A DNA stretch of 64,000 bases from Arthrobacter caoxuetaonis (GCF_023921125.1 NZ_CP099466.1:2542001-2606000), one strand, 5' to 3'; positions 11,001-20,259 are shown, numbered from the stretch's first letter. The notes: generated from the letters alone by a model not told the origin. Numbers and translations are program-made.

Positions 11001-12924
11001 TGGCGCCTGAAATGCCTGCCCGGAACGCTTCCGCGAGGAGGGACCCGGTCTTCAGCGGGTCCACGCCGGCCCGGTAACGGAGGCCAAAATCGTAGAGGTA
11101 AAGTTCGACGCCGTCCTGCCGCCGGATCTCGAACGGCCGTTCGTCCTGGACTTCCAGCCCCAGGTTGTGCAGGAACGGGAGGATCTGGGTCAGCGAGCGC
11201 GGCTCAAGCAGGTACAGCTTGAGCCGGGCGTCTGTCCCCTCGCCCATCTCTTCCGGGATGTAGACGAACAGCTCCGGGGCGTTGTCCGGCTGCTGCAGTC
11301 GCTGTTCGAAACGGGCAATGTCTTCGAGGGCGTCCTCGACCTCGTACCCCACCCGGTAATCCATGGGGAAGGCGTCAGCCCAAAGATCGGACAGGGTTTC
11401 GGCCTGTTCCCGGTCGAACTTGCTCCTCAGCGCTTCGTTGATTCCCTCGGACCAGGAACGCGTGGCGTTGACCAGGCGGCGTTCCAGGGCGGCGGCGTCG
11501 ATATCTGCGAGTTCAGCACCCTTCGGCAGCCGGATCCGGAAAAACAGCCTGGCCAGGGCCGACTCAGTGAGCCGTGCTTCGTAGTCGATCGATTCAGCGT
11601 TGAAGGTGGAACGGAGCTCGTCCTGGATGCGCAGCCGGACCGACGTCGTGTAACGGTCGCGGGGCAGGAACACCATGGCGGACATAAAGCGTCCGTAGAC
11701 ATCCGGCCGCAGGAAAAGCCTGGTCCTTCTGCGTTCCTGAAGCCGGAGGATGCCGTGTGCCGTCTCCAGCAGCCCGTCGACGTCGATCTGGAAAAGCTCG
11801 TCGCGCGGAAAGGTTTCCATGATGGCCAGCATGTCCTTGCCGGAATGCGAATCCGCCGGGAAGCCGGAGCGCTGCATGACCTCCTTGACCTTTTCCCGCA
11901 GGATCGGGATGTTGCGCACCGATCCTGTGTAGGCGCCGGTGGCGAAAAGACCGATGAACCTGCGTTCGCCGTTGACGTTGCCGTCAGCATCGAAGCGCTT
12001 CACCCCGATGTAGTCGAAGTAGGCCGCGCGGTGGACCGTGGACCGGGAGTTCGCTTTGGTGATCACCAGGGCGCGCTTCTCGCGTGCCTTGGCTCTTCCG
12101 GCGGCGGTCAGGTGCTGGACCTTCCGGGCTTCGGAATGACGCCGCAGCAGTCCCAGGCCGCTGCCGGATGCCGCCCGAAGGACGTCCTCGCCGTTCTCGT
12201 TCAGGAGGTCATACTCGCGGTACCCAAGGAAAGTGAAGTTGCCGTTGTCCAGCCAGGCCAGCAGTTCGCGGGCCTGGTGCAGGTCCGGGACGCCGTGGGC
12301 CACGGAACCTAGTTCGCCGGCGACCTCGTGGACCTTGGCCCTCATGGCCGGCCAGTCCTGGACTGCCAGCCGGACGTCGGACAGCACCCGTTCGAGGCCT
12401 TGGACCATCTCTGCCCGGCGGCCTGGGTCAGTGAGGCGGGGCACCTCCACGGCGATCCACGATTCGATCCTCGTGGTCTCATCAGGTGCGCCGAGCAGGC
12501 CGGAAATGTTCGGCAGGGCAGCAGTATCACCGCTCGATACCCCGGCTGCGCTTGGTACCCGCCGCAGACGCTGCAGTGTGTCGCTCTCACGGTTCCTGGT
12601 GGCGAGGAAGGTGGGGTGGACCATGAGCCGGATGCCGCTGTTCTGCCGGACGATCTCTGCGGTGACAGAGTCCACGAGGAACGGCATGTCATCGGTGACG
12701 ATCAGGATGACGCTTGAGTCCGCCTGATCGAAAATGTCCACTGCAGCCGTCCCGTCGGCCCGGGTCCAGGCCAGCCGGCGGTGCTGCTCAGCGCGCTCCT
12801 GCAGGACCTCCCGCGGATAAAGCTCGGCGTCTTCAGCCGCCAGATGCTCGTAGTAATTCCCGATGAAATCCTCAAGGGAAGTATCCGAACTGGACAGATC
12901 CGTACTGTTGGATCCAGACGACAT
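8095..12924 (-). CDS. gdh: NAD-specific glutamate dehydrogenase, 180-kDa class
   Basis: A 1609-residue enzyme that oxidatively deaminates L-glutamate to 2-oxoglutarate and ammonia with NAD+. Length matches the large L_180 class of Streptomyces and mycobacteria. The long N-terminal regulatory half carries ACT-like segments. The catalytic core follows, with VPTGAKGGFYAK, GVGDMSGDVFGNGMLLS and NTDAIDNSAGVDCSDHEVN. A helical C-terminal region ends the protein. The ATG start is preceded by GGAGG at a spacing of 8 nt. It is followed after 15 bp by pdtaS on the same strand. In relatives this enzyme is inhibited by the FHA protein GarA/OdhI; that partner is not in the window. Confidence 0.95.
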   Translation of the reverse strand: MSSGSNSTDLSSSDTSLEDFIGNYYEHLAAEDAELYPREVLQERAEQHRRLAWTRADGTAAVDIFDQADSSVILIVTDDMPFLVDSVTAEIVRQNSGIRLMVHPTFLATRNRESDTLQRLRRVPSAAGVSSGDTAALPNISGLLGAPDETTRIESWIAVEVPRLTDPGRRAEMVQGLERVLSDVRLAVQDWPAMRAKVHEVAGELGSVAHGVPDLHQARELLAWLDNGNFTFLGYREYDLLNENGEDVLRAASGSGLGLLRRHSEARKVQHLTAAGRAKAREKRALVITKANSRSTVHRAAYFDYIGVKRFDADGNVNGERRFIGLFATGAYTGSVRNIPILREKVKEVMQRSGFPADSHSGKDMLAIMETFPRDELFQIDVDGLLETAHGILRLQERRRTRLFLRPDVYGRFMSAMVFLPRDRYTTSVRLRIQDELRSTFNAESIDYEARLTESALARLFFRIRLPKGAELADIDAAALERRLVNATRSWSEGINEALRSKFDREQAETLSDLWADAFPMDYRVGYEVEDALEDIARFEQRLQQPDNAPELFVYIPEEMGEGTDARLKLYLLEPRSLTQILPFLHNLGLEVQDERPFEIRRQDGVELYLYDFGLRYRAGVDPLKTGSLLAEAFRAGISGASESDAFDRLVLGQGLGWREVVIFRSYAKYMRQMGNTNSYGFIADTLMANPRVTAALGQLFRARFDPAADDAAREAGVEAARAELESGLEQVPTLDADRVLRTFANLIEATLRTNFYQDKPHVSFKLNTAAIEGAPFPRPKYEIWVYSPRVEGVHLRFGEVARGGLRWSDRREDFRTEILGLVKAQTVKNAVIVPTGAKGGFYAKQLPDPAQDRAAWMEEGKESYRTFIRGLLDITDNLVVTQEGEEVVPPARVVRHDGEDSYLVVAADKGTASFSDIANELSAEYGFWLGDAFASGGSVGYDHKAMGITARGAWESVKRHFTELGVDTQTEDFTAVGVGDMSGDVFGNGMLLSEHIRLVAAFDHRHVFLDPNPDAARSYAERRRLFELPRSSWADYDESLISSGGGIYPRQSKSIPISAEVRQALGLDAGVTRMSPPELLRAILKAPVDLLYNGGIGTYIKASAESNAEVGDKANDAIRIDGRDVRAKVIGEGGNLGMTQRGRIEAALSGVILNTDAIDNSAGVDCSDHEVNIKIFVDRMVAAGRLDPAERSAFLHSMTDEVGRLVLQDNIDQNMLLLNDRQRVIEWSPSFERLMDWLEEHAGLDRALEALPTNEELRARVAEGRGLTAPELSVLAAYAKIELTRALTASDLADDPYFRGTLRRYFPKQLVERFDDQLDTHPLRREIISTMVANDMINIGGITFAFRVMEETSATEATVARAFSALREIYAIDDVVAALGELPASFPTETWTRIHLDMRRLLDRAVRWFVNHVGRGTSIDEDIAAFQPIVEPLRQGLMRFMRGGDRERVEAALEQAASWDVPKELGTYWAEQFESYGLLDVAMATRQVEEPAENIAAVYYAVYDRYGIDDLLERITKLPRGDRWQALARAALRDDLYSTVADMTVAALAATEDMDGSDPVARVEAWELQNADNLERATKMFAEVNQLEQDDMASLSVALRLLRSIVRR

Positions 12925-13011
12925 GTAATACGCCTCCGAAATTCGCCGCTCGTGGGGACGCTCCGTTGCGCCCCATTTTGTTACGAGCCTATCCCGTAGC
13001 GAATGAAAAGG

Positions 13012-14322
13012 TCACTTTGCTCCGGCCCTGCGGTGTCGGCGCCCCCTGCGGCGGGTACCGGCCGGAACATTTGCCAGTGCCGCGATGGCAGTCCGAAGCG
13101 GCGAGGACGGCGCCGCTTCCAGCAGGACCGTTCCGGCCAGGAGGGCTGCGTCCGCAGCTTCCCAGTCGGCAGGAAGGAAAGCGTCGATCGTCCCGGACCC
13201 AAACCGTTCCCAGGCCTCACTCAACTGGCGTTCGGGCGCACGGCCCGCCGCGGAACGCCGGACCTTGTTGAGCACGATCAGCGGAGACACCGCCGGCACG
13301 GCTGCCAGAAGCTCGGTCAGGGCGCGGACCAGCCTGGGGACACCTACGGGATCGGCCGCTCCGACGGCATAGACAGTGTCAGCGGATTCGAGCGCGATCA
13401 GCGTTGCTGCGTTGCGGCGCGGCGCCATCGTGTCGAAGCTGAGTTCCTCATCGGATTCGACGCTGAAACCGCAGTCGACCACCGTGATGTCGGCTATGCT
13501 CCGGGATTGCTCCAGGACCCTTTGGAGTGCTGTCCCCCGGATTTCAATCCATCGGTCTGACCTGGTGATTCCGGTCAGCACGCTCATCCGCTGACCCAGC
13601 AGGTCCAGGCTGATGGCACTGCCGGCCAGCGAGCCTTCATCCAGCAAGCCCTGGTCGGCCAGCCGGCAGGCCTGGGCGATGCCGGCTGATTCTTCCGTGA
13701 GGCCCAGCGCCGCGGCGATGCTGGGGGCATAGGTGTCTGCATCGATGAGGATCACTGTGCTTCCCGCCGCAGCAGCCTCGGCGGCCAGATTCAGCGCCAG
13801 CGTAGTCCTGCCTGGCGCTCCAGCCGGACCCCAGACCGCGACCACGCTCCCCCTCCGGTCCCGGGGGCCCTCCCCTCCCCCGGCGCACGGACTTTCCGCC
13901 AGGGTCCACTGCCGGAAAGGCTGCCCCGGATCAGCCAGTGAAGAAGTGCTTGCCGGCAGGCCCGCCCGTGATTCCAGGTCCGACACCGCTAAGGCAACCA
14001 GGTCCGCGAATGACTCTGAGTCGAGCGTCCTGGACGCATGCCGGATCCCCAGGGCATCCAGCCGTTCCCGGGTTTCGACGTCGTCCGCGAGGACGATCAG
14101 TGCGACTCCCGCGGCGGACAGGCGTTCGGCAAGGCTGGCCGTCAGTTCTACTGCGTCGTCGTCCACAATTGCTGCCCTGGCCATGCCGCTTTGGCACGCG
14201 GCAATGAGTTCGGCCAGTTCACTGCACCGCCTGATGACCGTGACCGGGCCCTGCAGGCGTTCCAGCCCCTGGACCAGCTCCGCCGTTCCGCTGCCGGAGG
14301 TCACCACCGGAATCGAGCTCAT
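13012..14322 (-). CDS. CpaE/TadZ-like P-loop ATPase (MinD/ParA superfamily)
   Basis: A 436-residue protein. Residues about 1-130 resemble an atypical receiver domain and about 150-400 a ParA/MinD-type ATPase with VVAVWGPAGAPGRTTLALN and a following LIDADTYAPS. The P-loop reads GAPGRTT: arginine stands where the deviant Walker A motif normally has lysine. TadZ/CpaE proteins are known to carry altered Walker motifs and act as pilus-localisation factors. The start overlaps the upstream CpaB-like gene by 4 bp (ATGA), so both are made together. No pilin, secretion ATPase or TadB/C genes are nearby, so the target is unknown. The C-terminal tail is Arg/Lys-rich. Confidence 0.8.
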   Translation of the reverse strand: MSSIPVVTSGSGTAELVQGLERLQGPVTVIRRCSELAELIAACQSGMARAAIVDDDAVELTASLAERLSAAGVALIVLADDVETRERLDALGIRHASRTLDSESFADLVALAVSDLESRAGLPASTSSLADPGQPFRQWTLAESPCAGGGEGPRDRRGSVVAVWGPAGAPGRTTLALNLAAEAAAAGSTVILIDADTYAPSIAAALGLTEESAGIAQACRLADQGLLDEGSLAGSAISLDLLGQRMSVLTGITRSDRWIEIRGTALQRVLEQSRSIADITVVDCGFSVESDEELSFDTMAPRRNAATLIALESADTVYAVGAADPVGVPRLVRALTELLAAVPAVSPLIVLNKVRRSAAGRAPERQLSEAWERFGSGTIDAFLPADWEAADAALLAGTVLLEAAPSSPLRTAIAALANVPAGTRRRGRRHRRAGAK

Positions 14323-14966
14323 CGGAGTGACGGATTCGGGACGACAGCGATTTTGGCCTGGTTCGACAGGGCCCCGAGAAGCGCAGGAAGGTCCGCGTCT
14401 TCCACCAGCACGAGCAGCCGCGTGGCATCCGGGCCGGCAATGACGGATTCCGCCACAGCGATCTCGGAGATCTCCGCTGCTTCCAGAAGCTTGCGCGGTT
14501 CACTGAAACCGTTCCGGCCATCGGGCAGGGACGCCCAGACATCCACCCTGTCTCCCGACCGGATTCCGCTGGGCAGCGGTGTCTCGACGTCGAGCCCCAG
14601 CGGCTTGCGGTCAAGCTGGTCTGACGTGGCCAGATCCGCCCTCACCAGCAGCTCGCCGCTGCGGATGAGCGCGCCGGCAACTGCGCCGTCGGGGATCTTC
14701 TCGCCGGCAGGCATATAGGCACCCTCAAGTGTGCCCAGACGCACCGGCACTACGTCGAAGTCGTCCGTTTCCAGTGCAGTGCCAACGGGAAGGTCCCTGG
14801 CCGCCACGAGAACGTTGGTGGACTTTTCCGCACCCGCCACCAGCGCAGTTACTCCCGCCACCGAGGCGAGCACCAGCAGTATCCCCACCAGCAGCCGGGG
14901 GTCCTTCCATGATGGCTTCTTGAGGCGCTGGGCAGGCGCCTGCGGCACCGCGGTCTTGAGACTCAT
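14319..14966 (-). CDS. CpaB-like SAF-domain membrane protein
   Basis: A 215-residue protein with a cytoplasmic N-terminus (about 1-22), one membrane anchor (about 25-45) and an extracytoplasmic SAF/RcpC-CpaB domain (about 48-200; begins NVLVAARDLPVGT). CpaB-type proteins belong to Flp pilus assembly machines. The chosen ATG has GGGGGAAAG immediately upstream; an upstream in-frame start at 15017 lacks such a site. It overlaps the CpaE-like gene by 4 bp. Only these two components are present, so a role in a reduced or scattered Tad system is an inference. Confidence 0.78.
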   Translation of the reverse strand: MSLKTAVPQAPAQRLKKPSWKDPRLLVGILLVLASVAGVTALVAGAEKSTNVLVAARDLPVGTALETDDFDVVPVRLGTLEGAYMPAGEKIPDGAVAGALIRSGELLVRADLATSDQLDRKPLGLDVETPLPSGIRSGDRVDVWASLPDGRNGFSEPRKLLEAAEISEIAVAESVIAGPDATRLLVLVEDADLPALLGALSNQAKIAVVPNPSLR

Positions 14967-15062
14967 CTTTCCCCCTGAACGTTTCCCCCGGACTCCCTGC
15001 GGAGTGTTGCAGGACATTGTGACGCGGAATGTGCAGGATGGAAACGGGTGGGGGCCCTAATT

Positions 15063-15071
15063 TGTGGATAA
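15063..15071 (-). promoter_or_regulatory. Perfect DnaA-box-like nonamer
   Basis: On the minus strand this reads TTATCCACA, the consensus DnaA box. A second, one-mismatch copy (TTGTCCAGA) lies at 15103-15111 on the plus strand. Both fall between the CpaB-like gene and the small HTH gene. Two boxes are too few for an origin; DnaA regulation or titration is possible, and chance cannot be excluded. Confidence 0.3.
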
Positions 15072-15149
15072 CTTCCGCAGGGCGGCCGTTGTGCTGGCAG
15101 ACTTGTCCAGAGCCGCACAGACCGGGAACGGAAATTGAGGAAAGGCACC

Positions 15150-15380
15150 ATGGTGGAGAAGAGGTTCCTCACGCTCGCCGACGTCGGCGAGGTCCTGAAC
15201 ATTTCCTCGTCCCAGACGTATGCGCTGGTGCGTTCCGGAGAACTTCCGGCCATCCAGGTCGGTGGCCGCGGCCAGTGGCGGGTCGAATCGGCAAAACTCG
15301 AGGAGTATATTGCCGGCGCCTACCGGAAGGCGGCCGAGGCACGGGCTGCCCTGCCGCAGGACGAAGCTGCGGACGCCTAG
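15150..15380 (+). CDS. Small helix-turn-helix (excisionase/MerR-like) DNA-binding protein
   Basis: A 76-residue protein: FLTLADVGEVLNISSSQTYALV forms a winged helix-turn-helix of the excisionase/AlpA/BldC type. It is followed by the wing (IQVGGRGQWRV), a helix (KLEEYIAGAY) and a short Ala-rich tail. Stand-alone proteins of this type are conserved in actinobacterial chromosomes and are not linked to phage here. The ATG at 15150 has TGAGGAAAGG upstream; an in-frame start five codons earlier would overlap this site. It is divergent from the CpaB/CpaE pair and may regulate it, which is inference. Confidence 0.85.
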   Translation: MVEKRFLTLADVGEVLNISSSQTYALVRSGELPAIQVGGRGQWRVESAKLEEYIAGAYRKAAEARAALPQDEAADA

Positions 15381-15421
15381 CGGCGCCGTACCTGAACCGG
15401 CCTGAGCGTTCTGTGGAACGG

Positions 15422-15973
15422 TCAGCGGGTGGAACTGATGACAGCAATAGCCCGGAAGGGGACCACCGCTGCCGAGGCCACGTTCTCCCGCCGGCGCGGG
15501 GACCCGGGCTCCAACACGGCGAATTCCAGGAAGTCCAGCCCTACCCTGTCGATGCTGCCGTGCAGGCTGGCTGCGGGAGCTCCGCGGAGCTGCAGCCGCA
15601 CCGGGTAGCGGTCCCGCGCCACTCCCCTCAAAGCTGATGAAAGCTTCAGCTGGACGTGTCCTTCCTCCGGAGCCGCGAAACGGCCCATTCCCTCGACCAG
15701 CCGCACTGCCTCCAGCGGAACCAGGTGCGATGTTGAAGAGGACTGCAGCAGGAACCAGCCTGCGCCTGCCTGCCTGAGTTCACCCCGGAGAGGCTCGCCG
15801 GCCCCGTCAACGTGAACCTTGAGCGACCCTCCGCGCTGGCCCCGCAGCCGGGCGGAGAAGCCGATTGACGCCGACTCCCCGCGATGGCGCTCCGCGATCT
15901 CAGCTTCCAGCCCGGCCTGTCCGGCTGCTGCCAGCTGTGCCTCCAGGTCAGCAAACAGCGACTCCCACCTCAT
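15422..15973 (-). CDS. Hypothetical protein, beta-rich with coiled N-terminus
   Basis: A 183-residue protein not matching a family I recognise. It starts with an amphipathic helix (about 1-33, LFADLEAQLAAAG), followed by strands rich in Leu/Val and glycine turns, with no cysteine, signal peptide or membrane segment. It sits convergent to the small HTH gene and divergent from the LysM gene. The start lacks a Shine-Dalgarno but has TAGCCT 6 nt upstream, suggesting leaderless translation. A cytosolic role is likely; function is unknown. Confidence 0.7.
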   Translation of the reverse strand: MRWESLFADLEAQLAAAGQAGLEAEIAERHRGESASIGFSARLRGQRGGSLKVHVDGAGEPLRGELRQAGAGWFLLQSSSTSHLVPLEAVRLVEGMGRFAAPEEGHVQLKLSSALRGVARDRYPVRLQLRGAPAASLHGSIDRVGLDFLEFAVLEPGSPRRRENVASAAVVPFRAIAVISSTR

Positions 15974-15979
15974 CTGGAA

Positions 15980-15985
15980 AGGCTA
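15980..15985 (-). promoter_or_regulatory. Candidate -10 element (TAGCCT) of a leaderless transcript
   Basis: TAGCCT fits TANNNT and ends 6 nt before the ATG of the 183-residue hypothetical protein. No Shine-Dalgarno is seen. Confidence 0.45.
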
Positions 15986-16150
15986 ACCGCCAACTTTCTC
16001 CTTGGCCACTCTGGACAGCTCTGCCATCTGTGTGTAGTAAAGGACATCAACCGTGACCTAGCTGTATTAAACCGCGTCAAACGGCATCAAACTTCATCAT
16101 CTGTCCGATTCGCGGCCCGACCATCCGCAACCACCTTGAAAGGCCAGAAC

Positions 16151-16912
16151 ATGCGCCGGCTTCTGGAAGACCTGATACAAGCAGCTGCAGCCGCCGCAGC
16201 AGGCCTGCTGCTGGTCTGGTCCGGTACCAGGCTTTCGGAGCACACGGCCACCTTCGACATCCTCAGCGCCGGCTCGCTGACAGACCTTCAGTCGTTTGCT
16301 GCCCTGGCTGCCAGCGCTGCCGGTCTCCTCGTGTTGGCATGGTGGACCGTCGGGATGACGGCCGGCTTCATCTCAGCGCTGCTGCTGCGGTTTGGCAAAC
16401 AACGCGCTGCCCGCACGGTTGGACGGTTCAGCCCGGAGTTCCTCCGCCGGTTGGCTGCAGCGGCTCTTGGCCTGCAGGTAGCCAGTGTCCCGATGGCGGC
16501 ACTGGCGGTCCCTCCGCCCGGTCCTGCAGAGAGTGCTGCCGGGAGCCCTGCCGCCGCCGTCGCATGGGGCGGGAATTTGACGATCGATCCCCTGTGGCAG
16601 CCTCTGCAGTCATCCGGCGGCCTCGACCCGTTTGACCCGCATTGGAAACCTGCGTCGGAGCCCGTATCAGGGCCGCTGCAGAGTCCGCCTTCTGCCCGTT
16701 GGCAGGCTCCGGCGCACCAGGACGTAACTGTCACGGCGGGAGACACCCTGTGGGCGCTGGCCGCCGCGCAGCTTGGCCCCCTTGCCACAGACGCCGGGAT
16801 CGCTTCGCACTGGCCGGCGTGGTTCGAGCTGAACCGTGCCGTCATCGGTGCAGACCCCCATGTTCTCCAGCCAGGACAGGTCCTGGCCGTTCCGCCGCTC
16901 CCGGCGGACTAA
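16151..16912 (+). CDS. Membrane protein with C-terminal LysM domain
   Basis: A 253-residue protein with two N-terminal hydrophobic segments (about 8-24 and 45-70), a third at about 95-120 and a Pro/Ala/Ser-rich extracytoplasmic linker. The C-terminal LysM module (about 200-250) contains VTVTAGDTLWALAA and LQPGQVLAVP. LysM binds peptidoglycan glycan strands, so this is probably an envelope-anchored wall-binding protein. The ATG has AAAGG about 8 nt upstream. A longer in-frame start at 15884 would overlap the divergent gene and is rejected. The Rv3235-like gene follows after 24 bp, probably cotranscribed. Confidence 0.8.
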   Translation: MRRLLEDLIQAAAAAAAGLLLVWSGTRLSEHTATFDILSAGSLTDLQSFAALAASAAGLLVLAWWTVGMTAGFISALLLRFGKQRAARTVGRFSPEFLRRLAAAALGLQVASVPMAALAVPPPGPAESAAGSPAAAVAWGGNLTIDPLWQPLQSSGGLDPFDPHWKPASEPVSGPLQSPPSARWQAPAHQDVTVTAGDTLWALAAAQLGPLATDAGIASHWPAWFELNRAVIGADPHVLQPGQVLAVPPLPAD

Positions 16913-16936
16913 ACCCGATCGAAAAGGAGCACGCTG

Positions 16937-17500
16937 ATGGCGATCCTCATTGTTCTTCCAGCTCCAGGCGAGGCAAATGCAGAGGGCCGCGAATTGCTGG
17001 CGCGGGCCAGCGGCGAACCCCTGCCCATGCCCCGTCCACCGGTTTTCTCCACCGTCCCCGGAAACGCTCCCCCTGTGGTGCCGCAGCAGCGTCCGGTCCC
17101 GGTCCGTGCACTGCCTCCCGATCCGCTGCCGCCCGGTGCGAACTGGTCCAGTCCGCCGCAGGATGACGCTCGCATGGAAGCGATCGCGCGGTCTGTCACT
17201 GTAGGTGCCCTGGAAGTGCTGGCAGGGGTGCGTCCGCTGCAGCAGATGTCACGGTGGCTGGACCTGGACGAATTCGAGCGGCTGCAGATGCGGACCAACC
17301 TGGAGCGGGGACGCGCCGCAGCCAGCGGGGCCAGGGCACGCCGCAACGTGCGGATCCTGCGTGTCAGGGTCTGTCCCGTCGCGGAAGGTATCTACGAAGT
17401 AGCCGTTGTCGCAGCCGAAACGTCCACAGTCCGCGCAGCGGCTCTCCGGTTGGAGCTGCGGCGCGGACTGTGGAAGGTCACGGCTTTGGAGATCGGCTGA
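16937..17500 (+). CDS. Rv3235-family protein
   Basis: A 187-residue protein with a Pro-rich, probably disordered first 75 residues and a folded C-terminal domain (about 85-187) of helix-strand pattern ending in LRRGLWKVTALEIG. It matches the Rv3235 family, conserved beside secA in actinobacteria and of unknown function. The compact C-terminal domain resembles small SnoaL/NTF2-type folds only superficially, and I do not assign activity. The ATG is preceded by AAAAGGAG. It converges on secA with a 2-bp gap and no visible terminator. Confidence 0.8.
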   Translation: MAILIVLPAPGEANAEGRELLARASGEPLPMPRPPVFSTVPGNAPPVVPQQRPVPVRALPPDPLPPGANWSSPPQDDARMEAIARSVTVGALEVLAGVRPLQQMSRWLDLDEFERLQMRTNLERGRAAASGARARRNVRILRVRVCPVAEGIYEVAVVAAETSTVRAAALRLELRRGLWKVTALEIG

Positions 17501-17502
17501 AG

Positions 17503-20259
17503 CTACTTGCGCCGCTTCTTCTTGGAGGAAGCTCGCACGTCCCGGCGTGAGGCAGGCTCGGCAGGTGAACCCGACCCTGACTGCTTGGCAGGAGTGGTGC
17601 GCTCAACCCTGGTCTCGACCTGGCCCTGGCTGTTGGGGGCGGAGAACTGCAGGCTGGCGGGCCGTTCGGGGGCTTCGAGGCCGGCCGCCTTGATGATGGG
17701 AGTGCCCAGGGCTCCGCGGGCGTCCTTGATGCCGGCGAGGGCTTCCGGAACAGCCGGCTCGGAGACCTGGACCTCCACGTTGAACAGGTACCGGATGCTC
17801 TCCTCGCGGATAGCCTCCATCATGGTCTGGAACATGACGAAGCCTTCACGCTGGTACTCAACCAGGGGATCGCGCTGGGCCATTGCCCTCAGGCCGATGC
17901 CTTCCTTGAGGTAGTCCATCTCGTAGAGGTGTTCCTGCCACTTCCGGCCGATCACCGAGAGCACAACCCTGCGCTCGAGCTCGCGCATCGCAGCAGAGCC
18001 AATGGCATCCTCACGGGCCTGGTAGGCCAGCCGGGCATCGGACAGGATCTCATTCAGCAGGAAGTCCCGGGTGAGCTGGGCCCTTCCCCCGGCTTCGTCG
18101 ATGACTTCGTCGACCGTCAGGCCCACCGGGTAGACGATCTTGAGGTTCTTCCAGAGGGTTTCCAGATCCCAGTCGTCCCCGTGGCCCTCCGCCGTCGCGT
18201 CGTTGACGATCGCGCCGATGACGTCTTCCAGGAAGAAGCCGACCTTCTCATGCAGGTCATCTCCTTCCAGGATGCGGCGGCGGTCGCCGTAGATGGCCTC
18301 GCGCTGGCGGTTCAGGACGTCGTCGTACTTCAGGACGTTTTTGCGCTGTTCCGCATTCCGGCCCTCAACCTGGCCCTGCGCGTTCTGGATTGCCTTCGAC
18401 ACGAGCTTCGATTCGAGCGCGACGTCGTCCGGCATCGAAGAGCTGTTCATGATGCGTTCAGCGGCACCTGAGTTGAACAGGCGCATGAGGTCATCAGTCA
18501 GGGAGAGGTAGAAACGGGATTCGCCCGGGTCGCCCTGACGGCCGGAACGTCCGCGCAGCTGGTTGTCGATGCGCCGGGATTCGTGGCGTTCGGTGCCCAG
18601 GACGTACAGCCCGCCGAGGGCACGCACTTCATCGTGTTCCGCGGCGACGGCAGACTGTGCCTTCTCGAGGGCGGCAGGCCAGGCCGCTTCGTAGGCCTCC
18701 GGGTTCTCGGCCGGATCCAGTCCGCGGCTGTTCAGCTCAGCTACGGCGTTGAATTCCGCATTGCCGCCGAGCATGATGTCGGTTCCGCGGCCTGCCATGT
18801 TGGTGGCTACGGTGACAGCTCCCTTGCGGCCCGCCTGGGCCACGATGGCAGCTTCACGGGCGTGGTTCTTTGCGTTCAGGACCTCGTGCCGGATGCCTGC
18901 CTTGGCCAGCTGCTTCGAGAGGTATTCGCTCTTTTCCACGCTGGTGGTGCCCACCAGCACGGGCTGCCCGGAGGCATGGCGTTCAGCAATGTCCTTGACG
19001 ACGGCGTCGAACTTGGCGACTTCATTCTTGTAAATGAGGTCGGGCTGGTCCAGCCGTGCCATTGGCTTGTTGGTCGGGATGGGCACGACGCCGAGCTTGT
19101 ACGTGCTCATGAACTCGGCCGCTTCGGTTTCGGCGGTGCCGGTCATGCCCGAGAGCTTTTCGTACAGGCGGAAGTAGTTCTGCAGGGTGACCGTGGCGAG
19201 GGTCTGGTTCTCGGCCTTGATCTGCACACCCTCTTTGGCCTCGATGGCCTGGTGCATGCCTTCGTTGTAGCGGCGTCCGGCGAGGATGCGTCCGGTGTGC
19301 TCGTCAACGATGAGGATCTCGCCGTTGAGGATGACGTAGTCCTTGTCCCGCTTGAAGAGCTCCTTGGCCTTGATGGCGTTGTTCAGGAACCCGATCAGCG
19401 GGGTGTTCGCAGCCTCATAGAGGTTGCTGATGCCCAGGTAGTCCTCGACCTTCTCGATCCCGGATTCCAGGACGCCGACCGTGCGCTTCTTTTCGTCGAC
19501 TTCATAGTCCTGGTCCAGGCTCAGCCGCTGGACTACCTTGGCAAACTCGGTATACCAGCGGTTCACGTCGCCGCTCGCGGCACCGGAGATGATCAGCGGG
19601 GTGCGGGCCTCGTCAATAAGGATGGAGTCGACTTCGTCAACGATGGCGTAGTGGTGGCCGCGCTGGACAAGTTCCGAAGCGCTCCAGGCCATGTTGTCGC
19701 GCAGGTAGTCGAACCCGAACTCGTTGTTGGTGCCGTACGTGATGTCTGCGGCGTACTGCTCACGGCGGGTGGCCGGGTCCTGGTTCGAGACGATGCAGCC
19801 TGTGCTCATGCCCAGGAAGCGGAAAACGCGGCCCATAAGCTCGGACTGGTACTGGGCCAGGTAGTCGTTCACGGTGACGATGTGGACGCCGCGGCCGGTC
19901 AGTGCGTTCAGGAAAGCGGGTGCGGTGGCGACGAGGGTCTTGCCTTCACCGGTCTTCATTTCTGCGATGTTTCCAAGGTGAAGGGCAGCGCCGCCCATCA
20001 GCTGCACGTCAAAGTGACGCATCCCCAGGGTCCGGCCTGCCGCCTCACGGACCAGCGCAAAGGCCTCTGGGAGCAAATCATCCAGCGATTCACCGTCCGC
20101 GTGGCGCTCTTTGAGGCTGTCCGTTTCGGCCCGCAGCTCAGCGTCAGACATGGCTTTGTACTCGTCCTCGAGCACGTTGATCGCGTCGGCGTAGTTACGC
20201 AGTGTTTTCAGCGTCTTCTTGTCGCCGGTGCGAAGAACTCGTTCGAGAAGTGATGCCAC
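17503..20259 (-). CDS. secA: Preprotein translocase ATPase SecA
   Basis: A 918-residue motor that drives secretory proteins through SecYEG. NBD1 Walker A is MKTGEGKT (residues 101-108) and Walker B is [11 protein letters not shown]. The preprotein cross-linking domain, NBD2 ([31 protein letters not shown]), helical scaffold and helical wing follow. The tail is short and basic (SSKKKRRK) and lacks the CxCxSGx8CH zinc motif of many SecAs, as usual for actinobacterial SecA1. The start is GTG with GGGAG about 8 nt upstream. A single housekeeping copy lies in the window. Confidence 0.98.
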   Translation of the reverse strand: MASLLERVLRTGDKKTLKTLRNYADAINVLEDEYKAMSDAELRAETDSLKERHADGESLDDLLPEAFALVREAAGRTLGMRHFDVQLMGGAALHLGNIAEMKTGEGKTLVATAPAFLNALTGRGVHIVTVNDYLAQYQSELMGRVFRFLGMSTGCIVSNQDPATRREQYAADITYGTNNEFGFDYLRDNMAWSASELVQRGHHYAIVDEVDSILIDEARTPLIISGAASGDVNRWYTEFAKVVQRLSLDQDYEVDEKKRTVGVLESGIEKVEDYLGISNLYEAANTPLIGFLNNAIKAKELFKRDKDYVILNGEILIVDEHTGRILAGRRYNEGMHQAIEAKEGVQIKAENQTLATVTLQNYFRLYEKLSGMTGTAETEAAEFMSTYKLGVVPIPTNKPMARLDQPDLIYKNEVAKFDAVVKDIAERHASGQPVLVGTTSVEKSEYLSKQLAKAGIRHEVLNAKNHAREAAIVAQAGRKGAVTVATNMAGRGTDIMLGGNAEFNAVAELNSRGLDPAENPEAYEAAWPAALEKAQSAVAAEHDEVRALGGLYVLGTERHESRRIDNQLRGRSGRQGDPGESRFYLSLTDDLMRLFNSGAAERIMNSSSMPDDVALESKLVSKAIQNAQGQVEGRNAEQRKNVLKYDDVLNRQREAIYGDRRRILEGDDLHEKVGFFLEDVIGAIVNDATAEGHGDDWDLETLWKNLKIVYPVGLTVDEVIDEAGGRAQLTRDFLLNEILSDARLAYQAREDAIGSAAMRELERRVVLSVIGRKWQEHLYEMDYLKEGIGLRAMAQRDPLVEYQREGFVMFQTMMEAIREESIRYLFNVEVQVSEPAVPEALAGIKDARGALGTPIIKAAGLEAPERPASLQFSAPNSQGQVETRVERTTPAKQSGSGSPAEPASRRDVRASSKKKRRK

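Noticed and set aside
18583..20253. 556-codon open frame antisense to secA
   Set aside because: SecA is unambiguous; the antisense frame lacks domains and a ribosome site.
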